A DNA stretch of 64,000 nucleotides from Desulfuromonadales bacterium. Its GTDB lineage: Bacteria > Desulfobacterota > Desulfuromonadia > Geobacterales > Pseudopelobacteraceae. The notes under the pieces were generated by a model. That model was not told the origin of the DNA and searched no databases. It worked only from the letters and a program-made list of their open reading frames with translations. Both the position numbers and the translations under genes were made by a program. Shown here in pieces: positions 6,649-14,147 of this stretch. Where the stretch lies: NCBI GenBank assembly GCA_013349325.1, contig DUZX01000017.1:1-64000 (forward strand). The letters are read 5' to 3'. The stretch's first letter is position 1. Each line of letters opens with the position of its first letter.

Positions 6649-7962
6649 ATGGCACGCCCCAGATCAAGAATACCCTTGAACATCTCTATCAACGGCGAGA
6701 AGGTTGGCAGCCTCTCCTTTTTCGCAACCGGCAGGATGCAACTGGTCTACGATCCGTCCTGGCTCGCCTCGGAAAACAGCCGTCCTCTGTCGCTGTCGCT
6801 TCCGCTCGGACAGCATCCGCTGACCGGTACCGCCGTGGAATACTTTTTCGACAACCTGCTGCCGGATAATGACGCCATTCGCAGAAGAATACAGGCCCGC
6901 TTCGGTGTTGCCAGCGATCGCTGTTTCGATCTCTTGTGGCATATCGGCAGAGACTGTGTCGGGGCGCTGCAACTGCTGCCGGAAACAGAAGAGCCACACG
7001 GCGTCATGGATATTTCCGCAGAAACTCTCACCGATGCGGAAATTGCCGAAACGCTCAGAAACTATCAGACCATGCCGTTGGGGATGCAGAAGGACTCCGA
7101 TTTCCGGATCTCGCTTGCCGGCGCTCAGGAAAAAACCGCCCTGCTGCGGCTTGGCAACCGTTGGTTCCGACCCCACAGTGCTACTCCGACAACCCATATT
7201 TTCAAGCTGCCGATCGGACAGACTCCCCGGATTGATCTCTCCGACAGCGTCGAGAACGAATGGCTGTGTCACCGCTTCCTGAAAGAATATGGCATTCCTG
7301 TCGCCACTGCCGACATTTGTTTTTTCGATGATGTGAAGACCCTGGTGGTCGAGCGCTTTGACCGTCGCTGGTCCAGGGACGGCACCCGGATCATCCGTCT
7401 GCCGATGGAGGATATGTGCCAGGCGCTGGGCGTACCGCCGGTGTTCAAGTACGAGGAGGATGGCGGCCCGGGTATCAGGGGGATCATGGATCTGCTGGTC
7501 GGATCGGAGACTGCTGCAGCCAACCGGCGGCTGTTCATGAAGACACAACTGCTCTTCTGGCTACTCGGGGCGATTGACGGCCACGCCAAAAACTTCAGCA
7601 TCTACCTGCTGCCGCGTGGCGCATACCGTCTGACGCCGCTGTATGATGTCATGTCGGCCTGGCCGATTGTGGCGAGGAAAGAGCTTCATCAGAAACAGAT
7701 GAAGATGGCCATGTCAGTTGATGGCAAGAATAAGCATTATTTCTGGGGAGAAATCATCAGACGGCATTGGTCGGGCATGTCCCGGAAAGCACGTTTCCCG
7801 GAGGAAGAGCTTGACAGCATTATCCAGGAACTGGCCGATCCGATGGAAGATGTCATCGCTCGCATTGTCGCATCTCTTCCAGCCGGTTTCCCGGCGGCAG
7901 TAGTCGAGCCGGTGGTCAACGGCATGCGGGACGCCAAAGCGAGGCTGGGCGTACATACATGA
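6649..7962 (+). CDS. hipA: HipA-family kinase toxin, module 2
   Basis: The product is 437 residues. The N-terminal couple_hipA region (LSLSLPLGQHPLTGTAVEYFFDNLLPDN) is followed by SLAGAQEKTALL, VERFDRRW, a DGHAKNFSIYL catalytic loop and LTPLYDVMSAWP. It is closer in motif spelling to classical E. coli HipA than the module 1 toxin is, so the two were probably acquired separately. It follows its antitoxin by 1 base. The catalytic loop reads DGHAKN and looks complete. Confidence 0.9.
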   Translation: MARPRSRIPLNISINGEKVGSLSFFATGRMQLVYDPSWLASENSRPLSLSLPLGQHPLTGTAVEYFFDNLLPDNDAIRRRIQARFGVASDRCFDLLWHIGRDCVGALQLLPETEEPHGVMDISAETLTDAEIAETLRNYQTMPLGMQKDSDFRISLAGAQEKTALLRLGNRWFRPHSATPTTHIFKLPIGQTPRIDLSDSVENEWLCHRFLKEYGIPVATADICFFDDVKTLVVERFDRRWSRDGTRIIRLPMEDMCQALGVPPVFKYEEDGGPGIRGIMDLLVGSETAAANRRLFMKTQLLFWLLGAIDGHAKNFSIYLLPRGAYRLTPLYDVMSAWPIVARKELHQKQMKMAMSVDGKNKHYFWGEIIRRHWSGMSRKARFPEEELDSIIQELADPMEDVIARIVASLPAGFPAAVVEPVVNGMRDAKARLGVHT

Positions 7963-8046
7963 TTGGTTAAATAGCAAATTGACTACCCCGAAATTCCAGA
8001 ATTTTGACATTCCCCGAAAGATGATTTACAAGTTCCAATAGACATA

Positions 8047-8082
8047 TTTTGTTAAAAAGATAAGCTTGTTTTTTTAACAAAA
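8047..8082. promoter_or_regulatory. Perfect 12-bp inverted repeat upstream of the DUF6088 gene
   Basis: TTTTGTTAAAAA (8047-8058) and TTTTTAACAAAA (8071-8082) are perfect inverted copies around a 12-base spacer. This matches the known habit of AbiEi-type antitoxins to bind inverted repeats in their own promoter. Confidence 0.6.
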
Positions 8083-8100
8083 TTGTTAGAAACTGCTGCC

Positions 8101-8700
8101 ATGACCGTAAGCAAACAGATCGAAAACAGAATTCATGAGCACGGCCCAGGGTGGGTTTTTTCTCCAGCCGACTTTCTTGATCTCGGATCGCCGCATACCG
8201 TAGGAATGGTGCTGATCCGCCTGGTTCGCGGGGAAATAATTCGACGTTTGGCTAGGGGGCTGTATGACTTCCCGCGCAAGGATGAGCATCTGGGGCTTTT
8301 ATCCCCCTCAGTGGACATGGTTGCTGAGGCATTGGCTCGCCGCGACGGTGTCCGTATCCAACCTTCAGAGGCAACAGCAGCCAATATGCTGCATCTTTCC
8401 GAGCAGGTTCCGATGCGGGTTGTCTATGAGACCGATGGCCCTGCCCGAAAGATCAAGGTTGGAACGCTAACCATCCAATTCCGGCGACGAGCACCTCGCA
8501 AAATGGCAACAGCCGGAAAGATGAGCGGTCTTGTTTTCTCTGCGTTACGGGGGCTGGGTAAACGCTATGTAACTCAAGATCAGATTGCTCACTTGCGCCA
8601 GCTATTGACACCTGAAGACCGTAAGAGTTTGTTGATTGATTTACCGCAAGCACCGGTCTGGATGCATCCTTTTCTAAGATTTATTGCCGGAGATGAGTGA
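8101..8700 (+). CDS. DUF6088 / AbiEi-like antitoxin
   Basis: The product is 199 residues from ATG 8101; a TTG at 8083 would add 6 residues. The layout resembles AbiEi-type antitoxins of type IV systems: an N-terminal winged-helix region (FSPADFLDLGSPHTVGMVL, then IRRLARGLYDFPRKDE) and a later domain with the RKIKVGTLTIQFRRRAPRKM stretch. Such antitoxins normally precede an AbiEii nucleotidyltransferase toxin. Here only about 30 residues that may be the toxin's end follow. It could now be an orphan antitoxin guarding against incoming toxins of the same family. Confidence 0.75.
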   Translation: MTVSKQIENRIHEHGPGWVFSPADFLDLGSPHTVGMVLIRLVRGEIIRRLARGLYDFPRKDEHLGLLSPSVDMVAEALARRDGVRIQPSEATAANMLHLSEQVPMRVVYETDGPARKIKVGTLTIQFRRRAPRKMATAGKMSGLVFSALRGLGKRYVTQDQIAHLRQLLTPEDRKSLLIDLPQAPVWMHPFLRFIAGDE

Positions 8701-8701
8701 C

Positions 8702-8794
8702 ATGCAGACGGCCATGTTTCTTGATGACCCACCACCGTTTGAACAAATACTCGATGGTGTGCGCCAATTTGAAGAGAAATTCAACACGGTGTAA
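8702..8794 (+). pseudogene. Probable C-terminal remnant of an AbiEii-type toxin
   Basis: A 30-codon reading frame opens 1 base after the antitoxin stop (MQTAMFLDDPPPFEQILDGV, then RQFEEKFN). The DDPPPFEQIL...EEKFN pattern resembles the last helix of AbiEii-type nucleotidyltransferases, where a short 'psfdeil' segment precedes the end. The catalytic body would have been deleted. This is inference from a short match. Confidence 0.4.
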
Positions 8795-8961
8795 TCATTT
8801 CTCTTTATTCAAGCAGGGTGGTACCGTGTTGTCCTCTGAAAAGAGTTTTTACAGATAAAAACGACTAGAACGACATATTATGACATACACCTATTGTATA
8901 ATTGAAGAAGAGAGAGACAAACGTGGATAGTATGGGGAATTGTATGCCGCGTGAAGGTAAT

Positions 8962-9900
8962 ATGTGTGATTCAGACGGTGCGGATCATCGTACGCCGATG
9001 AATTTCATCGATCTATTCTGTGGCTGCGGTGGATTTACCGTTGGAATGGAACGCGCAGGGTTCAAATGCCTGGCTGCGATTGATTTCAATGAGGAAGCGG
9101 TTACCACCATGCAATCCAATCTTTCTCATATCAAGCATGTCCTGCACCGCGATCTGACCGTATTTACTCCTGATGAGCTATCAGAGCTGATTGGTACCGA
9201 ACAGGTTGATGTCATAGTGGGAGGACCTCCATGTCAAGGGTTCTCAACTGCTCGTAAAGTTGATGGAGCCAATCATGGAGAGCGCCTCAAGGATGATCCG
9301 CGACGCCATCTTTACCGGGAACTTCTCAAATACGTTGGTTTCTTCAGGCCAAAAGTATTTGTAATGGAAAATGTTCTCGGGATTAAGACTGCTGCAGGCG
9401 GCAAATATTTTACCCGTGTTCAGGAAGAAGCGCGGTCTCTTGGGTACCGCGTACACGGCCAAGTGGAAGATGCCTGGGAACTTGGAGTACCGCAAAAGCG
9501 TCGCCGGCAGCTTATTATTGGTACTAGGGAAGATCTCCCCGGATATTTTCTACCGAACCTGAAGCCGGCGCCACGTGCGCTTCCTCGCCCTTTGTTGGGA
9601 GCTGCAATTGGTGATCTCCCTCCACTTGGTGCCGGAAAGGGCAGTGATGAGAGTGTCTACGATGTGAATCGCTTGATCAGGCATATGTTGATTACTGGTG
9701 AGCCTGTACGCAATTATCTGTTTGATGTGCTCGAAATCGATCTCGCAAAGATGTTGACCAACCATGCTTCTCGTCCCCATAGCGACAGGGATCTTCGTGA
9801 TTTTGCCCGGCTGAGGGAAGGGGAGAGTTCAGCAACAGCGATGCGAAATGGGATAGAGTTTGAATTTCCTTATAGCAAGGACAGCTTTAAGGATAGATAG
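8962..9900 (+). pseudogene. C5-cytosine DNA methyltransferase, truncated at the 3' end
   Basis: The catalytic half is clear: motif I FIDLFCGCGGF, motif IV GGPPCQGFS with the catalytic Cys, motif VI MENV and motif VIII QKRRR. The protein stops after SKDSFKDR, where family members continue into motifs IX and X (roughly TRQ...PSPTI...). The target-recognition end and motif X are therefore missing, and the enzyme is probably dead. The start is uncertain: ATG 8962 has a weak GAAGG; TTG 8902, ATG 8932 and ATG 8998 are alternatives. No partner nuclease is nearby. Confidence 0.75.
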
Positions 9901-10015
9901 GCACTATCCCTTGCAGGTAAGAATAAATCAGTTGTCGGGTCTGTCGTGCCATATCGAATACCATGGGATATTTCCTGTGCTCCGAGTTTCTTTGTGCAGC
10001 ACTCACATCTGGAAC

Positions 10016-10516
10016 TCATAACAGCCCCCTTTCCACGAATGATAGATACTCACCATCACCTATAATGATGTGGTCCAGCACCTTGATGCCCATGATTTCT
10101 CCGGCCTCTTTGAGTCTTCGAGTTATGGACAGGTCTTCGCTGCTGGGAGTTGGATCACCTGTCGGATGCTGGTGGACCAGAATGATTGCTGCTGCATTAG
10201 ATAACAGGGCTGTTTTGAACACTTCCCTTGGATGCACTATCGACTGGTTCAAGCTGCCGATGCTTACGAGGTCCAGAGTTATTAAGCGGTTTTTCCCATC
10301 GAGATGCGCCGTCAGGAACATTTCTTTAGTCTCCCGCATGAGGAACTTGAAGGTTTCATATACTTGTGCGGGTGCGGTGTATCTCTGATTGGGTTGCAGA
10401 TAGGTGGTAATAGGTTCTGATACATGCAAAGTTTCGTAGATGGCTCTGATCTGCTTGAAGCGGATCGTCTTTGTTCTGGTGGTCGTGCAGTCGGGAAACA
10501 GTGTGTCGAGTGTCAT
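10016..10516 (-). CDS. RadC-like JAB/MPN domain protein, copy 2
   Basis: The product is 166 residues, aligning end to end with the copy at 3380-3883. Both open with MT.DTLF, share FKQI.A.YET, TYLQ..RYTAP and the VHQHPTGDPTPSSED metal motif, and end in SFVERGLL or SFVEKGLL. ATG 10516 has GGAAGGAG upstream; the longer reading to 10576 runs through a leader hairpin. It is the gene nearest the right side of element B and reads leftward, the opposite way to copy 1. Confidence 0.85.
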   Translation of the reverse strand: MTLDTLFPDCTTTRTKTIRFKQIRAIYETLHVSEPITTYLQPNQRYTAPAQVYETFKFLMRETKEMFLTAHLDGKNRLITLDLVSIGSLNQSIVHPREVFKTALLSNAAAIILVHQHPTGDPTPSSEDLSITRRLKEAGEIMGIKVLDHIIIGDGEYLSFVERGLL

Positions 10517-10561
10517 GGTTCTTCTCCTTCCAGGTTTAGTGTGAGGCTGGCCAGCCTGGAA

Positions 10562-10600
10562 AGAAAAAAGAGCCACGTATCCGTAATGGAAACATGGCCC
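10562..10600 (-). terminator. Leader terminator of radC copy 2
   Basis: On the minus strand GGGCCATG (10600-10593) pairs, with two G-T pairs, with CGTGGCTC (10577-10570) and is followed by a T-rich run. As with copy 1, it lies upstream of the gene rather than downstream. Confidence 0.5.
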
Positions 10601-10948
10601 TTATTGTTAATGATTATGTGTGCGCCTGTAGATTGGAAGCCGGGGCTACATACTCCTGAGGTTCCTACTCCCACACCCTACATAGTCCTTTGCCTTTCCC
10701 TCAGACTTTCTGCTTTCAAATATATAAAAATGAAAACGGATTTACACCAGAACCTCGACCTGAAATACAAAAATACCAAAACCAAAATCTCCCAGGTTCT
10801 TTCCCGATAAGGAATTAACCCTAACGTAAATGCGTATCCTTATCCCTTCCCAAATTCTTTTATGATTAACATGCCTATCATCCCAATAATTACTGCGGAC
10901 ACGCCAAACACCTTTGCGCCTGGATTACCAACTGTTATGAAAAGACAT
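10601..10948. other. Non-coding stretch between radC copy 2 and the 26-bp inverted repeat
   Basis: I see no convincing gene here. The open frames present lack ribosome sites and have low-complexity Lys/Thr-rich translations. It may hold the promoter for radC copy 2. Confidence 0.4.
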
Positions 10949-11017
10949 ACAACGATTTAAGAGTTTATGCGGTGTGTAGCGTCAGCGGAACCACCGCATA
11001 AACTCTTAAATCGTTGT
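10949..11017. repeat. Perfect 26-bp inverted repeat with 17-base loop
   Basis: The arm at 10949-10974 begins ACAACGATTTAAGAG and is matched exactly in inverse at 10992-11017. The loop (10975-10991) is TGTAGCGTCAGCGGAAC. There is no T tract, so it is not a standard terminator. Candidate roles are a recombination or replication site, or the ends of a collapsed insertion. Confidence 0.85.
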
Positions 11018-11037
11018 CCTCTATACCGGATAATCAC

Positions 11038-11289
11038 ATGGAAGAGAAGATAGACCCATACGCCAAGGTTGTCGGTGCACCTGTTAAAAGTAAGTCAGCC
11101 GTCAAGCGCAGCAGAACTAAGAAGGTTGGCTTACCTGGTTCATTCTGGATACCACGTGAGAGCGTGGAGACCTTGCTGATGTGTCGAGCAACAGCCGTTC
11201 AGATAGGAGTATATCTTGTCATAGCCAAGCAGACAGACAGAGCAGGCAGGATTTCGACTACAGGAGTTAGACGAGGATCACCGCAGTAA
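11038..11289 (+). pseudogene. Truncated protein, possibly a replication/helix-turn-helix protein start
   Basis: The 83-residue frame opens with a Lys-rich linker, then LPGSFWIPRESVETLLMCRATAVQIGVYLVIAKQTDRAGRI. That part looks like the beginning of a helix-turn-helix 'wingless' domain found in element replication proteins, and ends abruptly with VRRGSPQ. No strong ribosome site is visible. I read it as a decayed 5' fragment; it may equally be a small real protein. Confidence 0.35.
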
Positions 11290-11466
11290 GCATTTTCGCT
11301 CTCATGACGGATGTTCAAGTTCAATGGGGGTGCATTTTTTTGGAAACCCCTGGTTGGTTTGCTTATGGTTCATTTGGTTGAGGTTTGTGGCAGTGTTCGG
11401 GGTGATTAGGAGATGATTGGATGTGATTGATCCAGAGTGGGTTTCATATCAAGGCTTCGCCTTGTT

Positions 11467-11520
11467 CGGTCCCTCAATGGTCATTTGCATAAAGGCCGCA
11501 AATGGCCATCGAGGGATCCG
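11467..11520. repeat. Long inverted repeat at the right end of element B
   Basis: Arms CGGTCCCTCAATGGTCATTTGC (22 bases, 11467-11488; described as CGGTCCCTCAAT then GGTCATTTGC) and the matching inverse at 11498-11520 pair with few mismatches. Position and inner ATTTGC/GCAAAT match the hairpin at 4082-4134, but the outer stem bases differ on both arms, so the pairing is conserved. Confidence 0.75.
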
Positions 11521-11588
11521 AGCAGTAAAGTATTTATAGTGCGACTTACTTAAGAATAGGTAGTTTTAGGGAGGGCTTTTATGCGAAG

Positions 11589-11610
11589 TGGTACCATAAT
11601 GGTACCATAA
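11589..11610. repeat. Tandem TGGTACCATAA sites beside the att copy of element B
   Basis: TGGTACCATAA is repeated exactly at 11589-11599 and 11600-11610 (period 11). The position relative to the terminator and tRNA fragment is the same as for TGATACAA at 4216 and ATTACACA at 30603. Confidence 0.7.
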
Positions 11611-11618
11611 AAAAGCAG

Positions 11619-11646
11619 AAGGCCCCTGATCGGTATCAAGGGCCTT
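11619..11646. terminator. Duplicated tRNA-Phe terminator, copy at the B/C junction
   Basis: AAGGCCCCTGAT pairs with ATCAAGGGCCTT (one mismatch) around CGGT. It is the middle member of the three terminator copies and carries paired changes relative to 4246-4273. Confidence 0.75.
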
Positions 11647-11667
11647 CAAATATGCTTGTGTTTCTAG

Positions 11668-11722
11668 GTAGTTAAGTGGTGCCCAGGGACGGAATCGAAC
11701 CGCCGACACGAGGATTTTCAAT
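11668..11722 (-). repeat. attL-like copy: 55 bp identical to the tRNA-Phe region
   Basis: This is identical to 30683-30737, covering the tRNA 3' end through the anticodon stem to TTTTCAAT. Identity stops inside the anticodon loop, where many tyrosine recombinases cross over. The spacing of 19,015 bases between copies defines the length of element C. Confidence 0.9.
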
Positions 11723-11789
11723 ATTGGTTTCATGGTTTCTGCCTTATTCTGAAGAGTTCTTATCTTATCGTAATTCTTATATTTTGCGG

Positions 11790-11831
11790 ACGGTCAGGGT
11801 GCAATTGCATTCTGGCCGTTTCTGCTTTTTT
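11790..11831 (+). terminator. Terminator-like hairpin inside the left end of element C
   Basis: ACGGTCAG (11790-11797) pairs with CTGGCCGT (11812-11819), with an inner TGCAATTGCA palindrome, followed by TTCTGCTTTTTT. It probably insulates the element end. Confidence 0.55.
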
Positions 11832-11869
11832 GTGTAATTTTCCGAGCACATTTACACAAGAATTACACA
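11831..11869. repeat. ATTACACA-type arm sites, left end of element C
   Basis: TTTACACA (11851-11858) and ATTACACA (11862-11869) repeat with an 11-base period, and TGTGTAAT (11831-11838) is an inverted copy. The same ATTACACA pair lies at the other end (30603-30621) next to the integrase, as expected for integrase arm sites. Confidence 0.7.
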
Positions 11870-11964
11870 GAGATTTTGCCCGTCATGCCGCATATTATGG
11901 GCAGTCTGCCGAGTATGATTCAAAGTCAAAACCGAGTCCGCCAGTGAGAGCATCATGGGTGTCA

Positions 11965-12160
11965 TTCCGCTTCGTGTATTCGCACGCAGATGAAGCCTTG
12001 CGCGTGCTCTCCACTCGCTCCCTTGGTTGTGGCAGCAGAGTAAAGGCAATGAGTGTGTAGAAGGTGCCAGCGGTGACGCTGTTCCGGTTCGTGTATTCGC
12101 CCGCAAAGAACCTTGCGCGGGCTCTCCACTCCCTCCTTTGATTGTGAAAGAGTAAAAAGC
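11965..12160. repeat. Two imperfect ~80-bp direct repeats, each with a hairpin
   Basis: The copies at 11965-12047 and 12082-12160 share TTCGTGTATTCGC, then a CTTGCGCG...GCTCTCCACT block and a closing AGAGTAAA region. In copy 1 GCACGC pairs with GCGTGC; in copy 2 CCCGC pairs with GCGGG. The stem is kept by paired base changes. Confidence 0.7.
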
Positions 12161-13015
12161 CTGTCAGGCCTTATATTTCCTGAATCTACAGCTTATTTTA
12201 CAGTGCAGAAATAAAGGCATTCACATCACACCGCGTTCCATTCCACTTTGGTTGCCCCGGCGACGCGCATACAGCCGCGCCCCTCCGGGACGCCCTTCGT
12301 TTCATTCCAGCGCCGTCATGTTCACCAAACCTACGACGCCCCGCAAAGTGCGATGAGACTACACCTTGCAGGACAGAGGCAAGCGCAACACGCCACTGGT
12401 CAAGAGCCGCGCCCGGAAGGGTCACCCGTTCACGTCTCTTGCTTGCGCCGTATTGCACCCCAGGCAGAAAGACGCTTCACAAAACGGGATACGACTCCGT
12501 ATTGTTCGCAGATGCCAAGGCGTTATATTTTGTGCGACCAGATGCCACAATTAACCCCGTCAGTGAGTATGAAAGACTGAAGGCCGGTCAGTAGGGAGCA
12601 CAGCACAGGATATGCCAACTCCCCCCGCCGCTCCTTCCCCCCCTCTGGACACCCCCCATCCTAGGCATCCCCCCCGACACTTAACTCCCAAAGGGGGGAA
12701 GGACGCTCTTGGGGGGAGTTGTTGCTGCGGGCCGACCCTCCCTTGGTTCATCTCGTTTTGGTAAAAGCAACTGCCCGCCATGATAAAGGCGATTGCGGTC
12801 AGTTACCAAAACGGATTCACGCATACCCTGTGCAAACCGTGCTCCCGATGTGTTTTGATTCCCCCCGCCCGCCCAGTCAGACAGCCGTGGACTGCTGGCT
12901 TCACCCGTCGCGCACTCTGGAAGCGCCAGCCCCCACGTCTGACTGCTTTCCCGTCCGCCCCCTGGGGGCTCCCCAAAAAACCAGCAAGCCCGGATATAAT
13001 GCGGCATGGCAGAGA
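12161..13015. other. C-rich stretch without a supported gene, left end of element C
   Basis: No open frame here has a ribosome site and a credible translation. The region has long C runs (12620-12680) and an inverted pair AACTCCC/GGGGAGTT at 12683-12720. It may hold decayed genes or structured non-coding sequence. Confidence 0.4.
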
Positions 13016-14137
13016 TTATTTTTTCACAACCGGAATCTCTTTAAAAAAGTCCTCACGCTTCCGCAGCTTTTCCAGCTTCTTCCCGGAGGCAACAAATGCA
13101 GCAGTACTGCCACCATATCGACAGAGGCAAAGCAAGGCGTCATCAGTAAACTCCTCCCGAGTGTAGGCTGCCAGCTTTTCAAAGGAATGCTTGATCCAGA
13201 GTTCGGCGCGGTTTTCGTATTCGATTACTTCAGGCGGGTTGTCTTCATTGGGATAATCTCGGCATGAACTGCACAGATACCGACCTTCGGGGGTTTCTTC
13301 TTCATACAGATCAAATTCCATGATGGTGTCATAGTTTTGATTGCGGTAATCCACTGTAACCGAAATACCCCCGTAATCGTTAAAGAAGCATGAAATGTGA
13401 CTATCCACTCCGCGAAAACGGATGCTGAAACAGTAGCTCCGTTCTTCGGCAAGATATGGTTCATGACTGAACAGGTGCCGTTTTTCCTTCATCCATTCCA
13501 GAAAAAGCGTTTTCTGATAGAATTTTCCCGGCTTCCTGGTTTTTTTCCGCCCCGCGAGGATCGTGTTCCGTTGCGCCTCCAGATAACCGGGCAGGGGATA
13601 TTCAGGTGGGAAAAGTTCGGATTCGTGGTGATGGTTGTAGTGCCAGCGCCCACCGCTTCGATACAACACCTTGTACGCATCATCAATTTCATCCAAGCGT
13701 CCGCTCTCTTCCCCCTTCTGTTTGGCAAAGTTTTGGTCTGGCGGCAGCTCAGCTATGATCCCCAGCGTCAAGTACCGGCATTCGTTGAGCATGACAATAT
13801 CACCGATCTTATACCGGCACGCTTCAGGCAGGCGGCCAGGGAAACAGTCAAGATTTTCATTGTCATATCCGCCGTACCGATTGCCGTTGCGGTCAAATAT
13901 GGTGATGGGATTGCCATTACCTCGATATTCCCAAACCGGTTCAAGCTTATAGCAGAACAGCCAGGGAAAGGATGCGGCAGGGTTGTTGTCCCGCAGAAAG
14001 AGTGCGGCAGCGTCAGCATCGGAAAATTCCCCAAGTTCGGTGCTCCGCAATTTTATGCCAGATTTCGGCCCGTTCGGATGCCAGATAGCGGTCAGACATA
14101 AAATGGGTATCTCAGATTGTTCTTTTTTGCGGGTCAT
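13016..14137 (-). CDS. Hypothetical protein beside the DUF1016 nuclease
   Basis: The product is 373 residues from ATG 14137, which has GGAG 7 bases upstream. I do not recognise a family. It is Trp/Tyr-rich (VWEYRGNGNPITIFDRNGNRYGG, split as VWEYRGNGNP and ITIFDRNGNRYGG), with a CSSCRDYPNED Cys pair near residue 285 that could hold metal, and a basic end. It starts 10 bases after the DUF1016 stop, so it is the last gene of the leftward cargo operon. Such position suggests a partner of the nuclease, but nothing shows this directly. Confidence 0.6.
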   Translation of the reverse strand: MTRKKEQSEIPILCLTAIWHPNGPKSGIKLRSTELGEFSDADAAALFLRDNNPAASFPWLFCYKLEPVWEYRGNGNPITIFDRNGNRYGGYDNENLDCFPGRLPEACRYKIGDIVMLNECRYLTLGIIAELPPDQNFAKQKGEESGRLDEIDDAYKVLYRSGGRWHYNHHHESELFPPEYPLPGYLEAQRNTILAGRKKTRKPGKFYQKTLFLEWMKEKRHLFSHEPYLAEERSYCFSIRFRGVDSHISCFFNDYGGISVTVDYRNQNYDTIMEFDLYEEETPEGRYLCSSCRDYPNEDNPPEVIEYENRAELWIKHSFEKLAAYTREEFTDDALLCLCRYGGSTAAFVASGKKLEKLRKREDFFKEIPVVKK

Positions 14138-14147
14138 GCTGCTACTC

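Larger units (their letters stand above)
4329..11676. mobile_element. Element B: 7.3-kb island with hipBA pairs, DUF6088, truncated methylase and RadC
   Basis: It is bounded by tRNA-Phe fragments on both sides. The cargo is two toxin-antitoxin modules, an orphan antitoxin, a methylase cut at its 3' end and a RadC-like gene. No integrase remains. It is either a decayed element or one that depended on another integrase. At its left edge TACCTC occurs twice, 12 bases apart (4381 and 4393), vaguely like its right-end TGGTACCATAA pair. Confidence 0.6.

Noticed and set aside
6664-7601. A 294-residue and other minus-strand frames inside hipA module 2
   Set aside because: They are antisense shadows of a gene with intact kinase motifs; their translations show no domain.
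10949-11017. The 26-bp inverted repeat as an integron attC site near an integrative gene set
   Set aside because: The ends do not fit RYYYAAC/GTTRRRY, the stem is perfect where attC stems are imperfect, and no integron integrase or cassette array is present.
11965-12160. The two 80-bp repeats as a CRISPR array
   Set aside because: There are only two diverged copies, the repeat is too long, spacers are absent and there are no cas genes in the window.
12198-13267. Several frames in the C-rich left end of element C
   Set aside because: No ribosome sites, low-complexity translations and overlap among themselves; one also runs into the real gene at 13016-14137.
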